Origin: Paludibacteraceae bacterium
GTDB taxonomy: Bacteria; Bacteroidota; Bacteroidia; Bacteroidales; Paludibacteraceae
NCBI GenBank assembly: GCA_024693065.1
Contig: JAILLP010000004.1
Location: forward strand, 124,001-188,000
Direction of reading: 5' to 3'
Length of the DNA stretch: 64,000 nucleotides
In this document: positions 59,701-64,000 of the stretch, piece by piece
Layout of the letters: every line of letters begins with the position of its first letter
Numbering within the stretch: position 1 is the stretch's first letter
The notes under the pieces: model-generated
Databases searched by the model: none
The model's input: only the letters and a program-made list of their open reading frames with translations
What the model was told of the DNA's origin: nothing
Program-made: the position numbers and the translations under genes

Positions 59701-61731
59701 CAACTTTGTTTTCTGTTCGTCTGAATATACAAAGTCCCCATCGAAAAAGGAGCCTTTGATGTGCCTTTTCGCCCTCCATGGGCTTCTGGCTGCGGGCCCG
59801 TCATAGTATATAGTGTCCGCTCCAAGAAATGCGTTATCTGATATCGAGATGACGGATTTGGGGATCTTGACGTTGTTCAGACTTGTACATTCCCTAAATG
59901 CGTCGGTTTCAATCTTGGTGACGGATGTCGGGATAATGACGCTCTTCAAATTCTCACAATAGGAGAATGATTCGCTGGAAATCACTTCTAATGCGCTTGG
60001 AAGGGTCACGTGGGTTAGACTTGTGCATCTCCTGAATGCATTCGCTAGTATGGTTGTGACAGATTCTGGAATCTCTATGGCGGTTAACCCACTGCATCCT
60101 TCGAATGCTCCGTTCTTGATGGTGGTGACGGATGCTGGGATGGTGACTGACTTCAATCTTGTTTTTTGGTAAAAAGCTCGTGACCCGATGATTTTTACCT
60201 GCTCAGGGATGACAACTGCGGTGTCCCAACCAATATAGCCTTCCAGCTCTGTTTTCTGTTCGTCCGCATAGATGAAATCACCGTCAAAGAGCTCTCCATT
60301 AAAGCGTCTCCCCGCTCTCCATGGACTTCCTGTGGCGGATCCTTTATAGATGATGGTGTTTACGCCATAGAATGCAACTTTGCCAATATTTGTGACTGAT
60401 TCCGGAATGGTGACCATCTCCACTTTCGTGTTGTTGTAAAATGCGCTGTCGTCGATGATTTTCACGTGCTCAGGGATGACGACGAGAGAATCCGACCCGA
60501 TATATCTATACAAGTATTCCTTCTCCAAGTCCGCATACGTGAAATCTCCATCAACATGGTATCCCCTATGCTTGGCTCCCCATAGAGCTCCTGTGGCTAT
60601 GCCTGCATAGTGGAGGGTATCTACGCCTTTAAACGCTTTTTCTTCTATGGATGTGACGGATTTTGGGATGGAGACGGATGCCAGACTTGTGCAATAGTAG
60701 AACGCATAACTTTCTATGATGGTGACGGACTCCGGAATGGTGACGGATGTCAGGCTTGTACAGTAAGAGAATGTAGAATTTCCTATGGATGTGATGGACT
60801 CCGGAATGGTGACGGATGTCAGGCTTGTACAATTGTTGAACGCTGAAACTCCTATGGATGTGACGGATTTCGGGATGGAGACGGATGCCAGGCTTTTACA
60901 GTAAGAGAACGCTAAACCTCCTATGGATGTGACGGATGCTGGGATGGTGACGGATTTCAATCTTGTTTTTTTGTAAAAAGCTCGTGACCCGATGGTCTTC
61001 ACCTGTTCGGGGATGACAACTGCGGTGTCCCAACCAATATAGCCTTCCAGTTCTGTTTTCTGTTCGTCCGCATAGATGAAATCACCGTCAAAGAACTCTC
61101 CAATAAAGCGTCTCCCCGCTCTCCATGGACTTCCTGTGGCGGATCCTTTATAGATGATGGTGTTTACGCCATAGAATGCATCTCGGCCGATATTTGTGAC
61201 TGATTCCGGAATGGTGACCATCTCCACTTTCGTGTTGTTGTAGAATGCGCTGTCACCGATGATTTTCACGTGCTCAGGGATGACGACGACAGAGTCCGAC
61301 CCTGTATATTTAAGCAAGTATTCCTCCTCCAAGTCCGCATACGTGAAGTCTCCGTCAACAATGCTTCCCCTACGCTTGGCTCCCCATAGAGCTCCTGTGG
61401 CAGGACCTCCATAGTAGAGGGTATCTATGCCTAAGAACGCATATTTTCCAATGGATGTGACGGAATTTGGGATGGTGATGGATGTCAGGCTTGTGCATTT
61501 GGCGAATGCGGAGTCCCCGATGGAGGTGACGGTATACGTCGTACTTCCGTGTTCCACCTCTTGCGGAATTGTGATGTTTCCCGCAACGCTTGTCTCTTTT
61601 GCTGCTACGGATATGGTTAGCGCTGTTGAGTCTGTTACTGTGTACTCCAAGTCTCCGATGGTGAAGCTGCCCGCCATTGTAGGCATAGCCATGAAGCATA
61701 GGCATGCCAGCCAGCAGAATAGGTGGCGCAT
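56773..61731 (-). CDS. BspA-like leucine-rich repeat surface protein (1652 residues)
   Basis: A large secreted protein with signal MRHLFCWLACLCFMAMPTMAG. Residues 30 to about 970 are BspA-type LRR_5 repeats (SLTSITIPNSVTSIGKYAF). These proteins often mediate adhesion. Residues 1000-1580 hold GLUG-like segments with NCYN/NCYS elements. The last 70 residues (GTIYIRSTHAGKATLYDLHGKAVASV ... GLREGVYIVCG) resemble a T9SS sorting domain. A block of about 500 bases (near 60130-60620) is repeated almost unchanged about 810 bases upstream in the gene (near 60940-61440), which shows internal duplication. The ATG at 61731 is chosen over 61791. Its stop lies in a dispersed repeat. Confidence 0.85.
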   Translation of the reverse strand: MRHLFCWLACLCFMAMPTMAGSFTIGDLEYTVTDSTALTISVAAKETSVAGNITIPQEVEHGSTTYTVTSIGDSAFAKCTSLTSITIPNSVTSIGKYAFLGIDTLYYGGPATGALWGAKRRGSIVDGDFTYADLEEEYLLKYTGSDSVVVIPEHVKIIGDSAFYNNTKVEMVTIPESVTNIGRDAFYGVNTIIYKGSATGSPWRAGRRFIGEFFDGDFIYADEQKTELEGYIGWDTAVVIPEQVKTIGSRAFYKKTRLKSVTIPASVTSIGGLAFSYCKSLASVSIPKSVTSIGVSAFNNCTSLTSVTIPESITSIGNSTFSYCTSLTSVTIPESVTIIESYAFYYCTSLASVSIPKSVTSIEEKAFKGVDTLHYAGIATGALWGAKHRGYHVDGDFTYADLEKEYLYRYIGSDSLVVIPEHVKIIDDSAFYNNTKVEMVTIPESVTNIGKVAFYGVNTIIYKGSATGSPWRAGRRFNGELFDGDFIYADEQKTELEGYIGWDTAVVIPEQVKIIGSRAFYQKTRLKSVTIPASVTTIKNGAFEGCSGLTAIEIPESVTTILANAFRRCTSLTHVTLPSALEVISSESFSYCENLKSVIIPTSVTKIETDAFRECTSLNNVKIPKSVISISDNAFLGADTIYYDGPAARSPWRAKRHIKGSFFDGDFVYSDEQKTKLADYIGSDTTVIIPDQVEILGKSVFVKNTKLTTVTIPSSVVSIENSAFNGCTSLKSITIPEAVTSIEDNTFQGCTSLTSATIPETVTSIGYYAFDGCTSLKSITIPNSVTSIDEYAFQGIDTLYYGGPAPYANWGGRLWGAKYRGYHLDGDFAYADLEKECLLKYTGTDSVVVIPEHVKVIGDSAFFGNTKMTSVTLPDSITVIGATSFKNCTGLSSLTVPNSVTRIGTEAFRGIDTVYYLMGTDTILIIKDFYNIHNLQELLTYRDMCRKGGGPSARLDADIDLSPVCGIINGESISWETIAIDGNAMFDGGNHTISNLYINQSTGYVALINGWHIENLIVRNAYVKGTYATGITSSTSCPFLSNCHFEGVVIGSVFAGGLNLYGKGGILVNCSNYGLVISSGDVKQSYGVGIYAQEPINCYNRGRIVNWEGEAHGIGMYCCDSPTNCYNAGAITAKVAYSIFEAYNNCFNLKIEGVSLINEENIQEMDSSAFLSGAVTDSLNQFVSQNQKTYDWMHSHDSVPLLSWVQGEDGFPRFEGVNLQPTQGYAVRFKGEVNDIDVSLDGTINLPVCPVDGYTYAFSNDFDGKNIVSDTTVTVSKIENGGPLKQDGDGFYLIHNGAELAQFRDMVNEGAVAINGRLANDIDLSQECKDSVWIPIGFNKNGRDYIAFEGVFDGAGHSIEHLYNITDSPYQGESTHWYRGLFGNTKNATIQNVVVKNSRITGFCVSAIVASAENTTIVNCGSEAELYGYSDHGAASMCAIMERNTKVINCYNLGVVGGEYQAAAIACDAYGNPELVNCYSSAIITLNYRSENEETGPFCQVEHCVRCFTDSEICNFNYEREGVTKTSTDYIKSDAFLADMNAWVDSMNAAQSEIVFARWVRDEVDGYPKLQPTHTSSSLPDVRHTTPDGISVYAVDGTIYIRSTHAGKATLYDLHGKAVASVAYKEGLTTVDGLREGVYIVCGVKVIVRRGK

Positions 61732-62289
61732 TGCCCTTTTTGTAACAGTATCCTTCCTATTGAACCATGTAATCGTGAAAATATGTTTCATACCATTCGT
61801 TTTTTGACAGGCCCTGAATTTTTATCCTTCCCGGCAACCGCTGGAACCTACATGCCCATTGCCGAAATCCGTCCATATATTGAATCGACTCGACAAATGT
61901 ATCATTATTTCGATTTGTTTGCAAAAATATGGTGTATAAATTTCACCTTACGGGGTAATTGTTGATTGTTGATAATTATATTTTGGGGTGAAAAGGTTGT
62001 CGATTGTGTCGCCCCGATTAAAAGAAAACTCTTACGGGGAGGGGATGTGCGTGTTTGGGGCGGATGTTCGTTTCACTATAGAGATGATGTACACAAGAGA
62101 CGATGTACACATTGTCTCCACCGCCAACGAATTTGCATCCATTGTCCGTGCGGATATTGAGGCGGGGTGTTAATTGTCCGCCCTGGAAGGGCATATCATT
62201 ACCTAGCCCAGGGCAACGCCCTGGGGAAAATGTGAGGAGGTTAAATACGCCCTGAAGGGGCAAAAGGATGTGGATGGTTGGTTGTTGTG
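61732..62289. repeat. REP-like cluster right of the BspA gene
   Basis: No ORF is supported here apart from a remnant at the right edge. A possible -7 box TATTTTTG for the BspA gene is at 61922-61929 (minus). The palindrome GAGACGATGTACACATTGTC lies at 62097-62116, CGCCCTGGAAGGGC at 62182, TAGCCCAGGGCAACGCCCTGGG near 62203-62224, and the 58-bp direct repeat at 62229-62286. Confidence 0.8.
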
Positions 62290-62387
62290 CCCCGATTTGG
62301 CGTTTCTCCTGCTTTGCCCAGAAATCCTCGCCACTCTGCATGAATTTCAGGTCTTTCTGCACCGTCCGCCTGATCAATGGATAGAAG
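62290..62387 (-). pseudogene. Truncated gene remnant at the repeat boundary
   Basis: On the minus strand a frame reads DFYPLIRRTVQKDLKFMQSGEDFW then AKQEKRQIGA, which has normal protein composition, and then runs into the 58-bp repeat where it loses protein character. The only start in frame is a TTG at 62377. I read it as the 5' part of a gene cut by the repeat element. Family unknown. Confidence 0.4.
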
Positions 62388-62549
62388 TCACCTCACCAAC
62401 ATCCTGTTCACTTCCTCCACCAGGTCCTCGAGGTGGTAGTAGCGCACCCTGTCGCGCAGACAGCAATCCTGCATCAGATACTGCGACCGCTCTATCACCG
62501 TTGGTAATGCCGTCCTGCTCCTGTGCTTCTTCTCAGTTTCTGTTATCAC
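62388..62549 (-). CDS. Tiny ORF overlapping the PLD-like gene
   Basis: A 53-codon ORF starting with GTG at 62549, overlapping the TGA of the upstream gene (GTGA). The product begins MITETEKKHRSRTALPTVIE and ends HLEDLVEEVNRMLVR, basic then acidic and probably helical. The overlap and composition suggest a real small partner gene. I do not recognise it. Its stop is directly followed by the truncated remnant. Confidence 0.5.
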   Translation of the reverse strand: MITETEKKHRSRTALPTVIERSQYLMQDCCLRDRVRYYHLEDLVEEVNRMLVR

Positions 62550-64000
62550 CGCAGCTTCGCTTCATCGTAATCCAAATACCTCCCTTCCACTTTCGGTACC
62601 ATATTTTGGAAAAATCTTGTCCATAGTTTGTTGGCTGATGCAATGTCATCGTCGTTCAGCTCGCTTACCTCTGTTATTCTGTTACCCATCGTACTCACCG
62701 ATGCCATCCGCAATCCCACGGCTTCATCGCTTTCCGTATCCTGCAACACCCACCAGCGGTCATGGAAAGGAGCATTCCTTTTGTCTTGCCTATAGCAGCA
62801 TGACTTCACTTCAATACGACCAAGTAATTCAGACGCCCATCGGTTCCATCCATTTTGGAAGACATCATCCAGCGACTCGTTCTTATGTGCATCCACATCC
62901 TTGCAGGTCAGTATCGAACAGTTCAACCCATTGTTCACATCCATCAGCTTCTTTACAATATAAAGGTCTTCTGCATGGAAATATGGATCTATAATATGCA
63001 GCACGTCGTATGGATGATTCTTGTACCAGTCCAAAATCCTCTCTACCCACTTGTCTTTCTCTCCGATATGCACAAAGTCGCCGTTCTCATCCCTGCGCTC
63101 GCTCATAATGCGATCCACCCGTTCCAGTTTCTCCTTCGTGCCACTGGCAATGGCAAGAACGATTTTCAGATTATCGATGATGGCCTGATGCATATCCCTC
63201 AGCAATGTGTGGTACTTCTTGTTGGCTTGATTCTTCTTGTACAGATTTTCCATGAAGTACAGCACCGCATCTTGCGTGTCGGTGATAGGATGAAGGTACA
63301 CCTGCTTCAACACATTCTGCGTTGTGTCAAAATCCCTTGCTATCGTTTTATTCTTCACCAGATACTCCATCTGTTTTTCGAAAAACCTCACCTGCTCATC
63401 ATTGTTTAGGAGCGACACCTGCACAAGGTCGTTCTTTGCCGCCTCAATCTTCCGGTTCGACTGCATACGCAGTCTCAGTCGTTTCTTGTATTGCATGCGA
63501 GCAGGGTCATCGTCCACCATCTCCAACATTGTGTCTGCCAACTGCTCATCGTGGTCTCTCACCAAGTCCAGCATCCGCTGATAGTCGCTGTATGACCCAT
63601 TGCCGTCGCTCTTAAGAGAGTCCATCACCTTCTTGCCAATCTCCTTTACTTTCGATTTCGCTGCCACAAACGAGTCTTGCATACACAGCGCAAATCGGTT
63701 GAACTTGTCAAACGTATAGTCGATGCCCTCCGTCTTCTGCACGGCCAGCTCAATAAATTCACTCTTTTGAGCTGTGTTTGACATATAGCAGGCCACATGA
63801 GCATACAGGAAGGCCTGGTCGGCTCGGTTTCCAATGGCTTCTATCTCTTGTTTAAGCTGATCGGCATCCAGTTTACCACCCGGTTTCGAGCCGTCTATCA
63901 TCGCCACACACGCAATCTTGTATCCGTTGTGCTGTATGCTACCCGCCATTGGCAGCTGGTCATTCACCACATCTGCCATCTCACTCCACAACGCACGCTG
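62546..64000 (-). CDS. Large protein with PLD-like C-terminus, 5' end outside window
   Basis: The frame is open to the last base (QRALWSEMADV), so the gene starts beyond the window; 484 codons are visible. Most is helical and charged. The C-terminal 130 residues resemble a PLD-like domain: VLHIIDPYFHAEDLYIVKKLM, then NAPFHDRWWVLQD with an HD pair, then GLRMASVSTMGNRITEVSELNDDD. Similar C-termini occur in accessory proteins of unknown role in Bacteroidota defence islands, but I do not name the system. It overlaps a tiny ORF at its 3' end. Confidence 0.65.
   Translation of the reverse strand, partial: QRALWSEMADVVNDQLPMAGSIQHNGYKIACVAMIDGSKPGGKLDADQLKQEIEAIGNRADQAFLYAHVACYMSNTAQKSEFIELAVQKTEGIDYTFDKFNRFALCMQDSFVAAKSKVKEIGKKVMDSLKSDGNGSYSDYQRMLDLVRDHDEQLADTMLEMVDDDPARMQYKKRLRLRMQSNRKIEAAKNDLVQVSLLNNDEQVRFFEKQMEYLVKNKTIARDFDTTQNVLKQVYLHPITDTQDAVLYFMENLYKKNQANKKYHTLLRDMHQAIIDNLKIVLAIASGTKEKLERVDRIMSERRDENGDFVHIGEKDKWVERILDWYKNHPYDVLHIIDPYFHAEDLYIVKKLMDVNNGLNCSILTCKDVDAHKNESLDDVFQNGWNRWASELLGRIEVKSCCYRQDKRNAPFHDRWWVLQDTESDEAVGLRMASVSTMGNRITEVSELNDDDIASANKLWTRFFQNMVPKVEGRYLDYDEAKLR

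Noticed and set aside
62018-62289. Extension of the truncated remnant through the repeat cluster
   Set aside because: The frame passes through REP-like palindromes and the 58-bp repeat, so only the first 30 or so residues look like protein.

Overview
The window reads as chromosomal DNA of a Bacteroidales bacterium (phylum Bacteroidota) with a type IX secretion system (T9SS). The evidence is Bacteroidota-type promoters (TAnnTTTG at -7) upstream of many genes, a PorV homologue, a type III glutamine synthetase, a short RpoD of Bacteroides size, T9SS-like C-terminal sorting domains and BspA-like repeats. I cannot fix the genus. Coordinates and starts come from reading the sequence; no database was searched.

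Layout: 1-2.3 kb holds the end of an MBOAT acyltransferase and an overlapping SGNH-like partner. 2.5-6.1 kb holds porV, an MFS transporter and miaA. 6.1-9.1 kb is a low-GC accessory stretch with an SH3-domain protein, a gene remnant, a RelE-like toxin-antitoxin pair and a long non-coding segment. 9.1-18.4 kb holds glnN and a run of envelope proteins (DUF4253, Ig-like, DUF5723 and a lipoprotein, a GH5 hydrolase, a DUF3127 protein). 18.7-25 kb holds an SF2 helicase with two membrane segments, a Na/Pi cotransporter, nth and rpoD.

25-34.5 kb is a defence-like island. A restriction-modification operon (MTase-like protein plus a GIY-YIG-like/helicase/Eco57I-type methylase fusion) lies between two DUF4143 AAA ATPase genes. 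Each ATPase gene has a strictly periodic tandem array (5 x 32 bp; 3 x 33 bp) just upstream of its -7 box. A structured RNA with a 6S-like fold and its own terminator precedes the restriction operon.

34.7-48.5 kb is mostly housekeeping: a radical SAM enzyme with a T9SS-tagged partner, HtrA, RNase P RNA, a BrkB-type membrane protein, an M3 peptidase, a RelA/SpoT protein with a degenerate hydrolase domain, riboflavin synthase, IorA and a DEDD exonuclease.

48.5-62.3 kb is a repeat-driven surface-protein locus: four intact and one broken paralogue built from 26-residue repeats, plus a 1652-residue BspA-like protein. They are separated by REP-like palindromes, heptanucleotide repeats at stop codons, a 39-bp inverted repeat around one gene, a 167-bp tandem repeat and a 58-bp direct repeat flanking the BspA gene. 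This looks like a locus that diversifies by recombination. The window ends inside another accessory operon (PLD-like protein, tiny overlapping ORF, truncated remnant).
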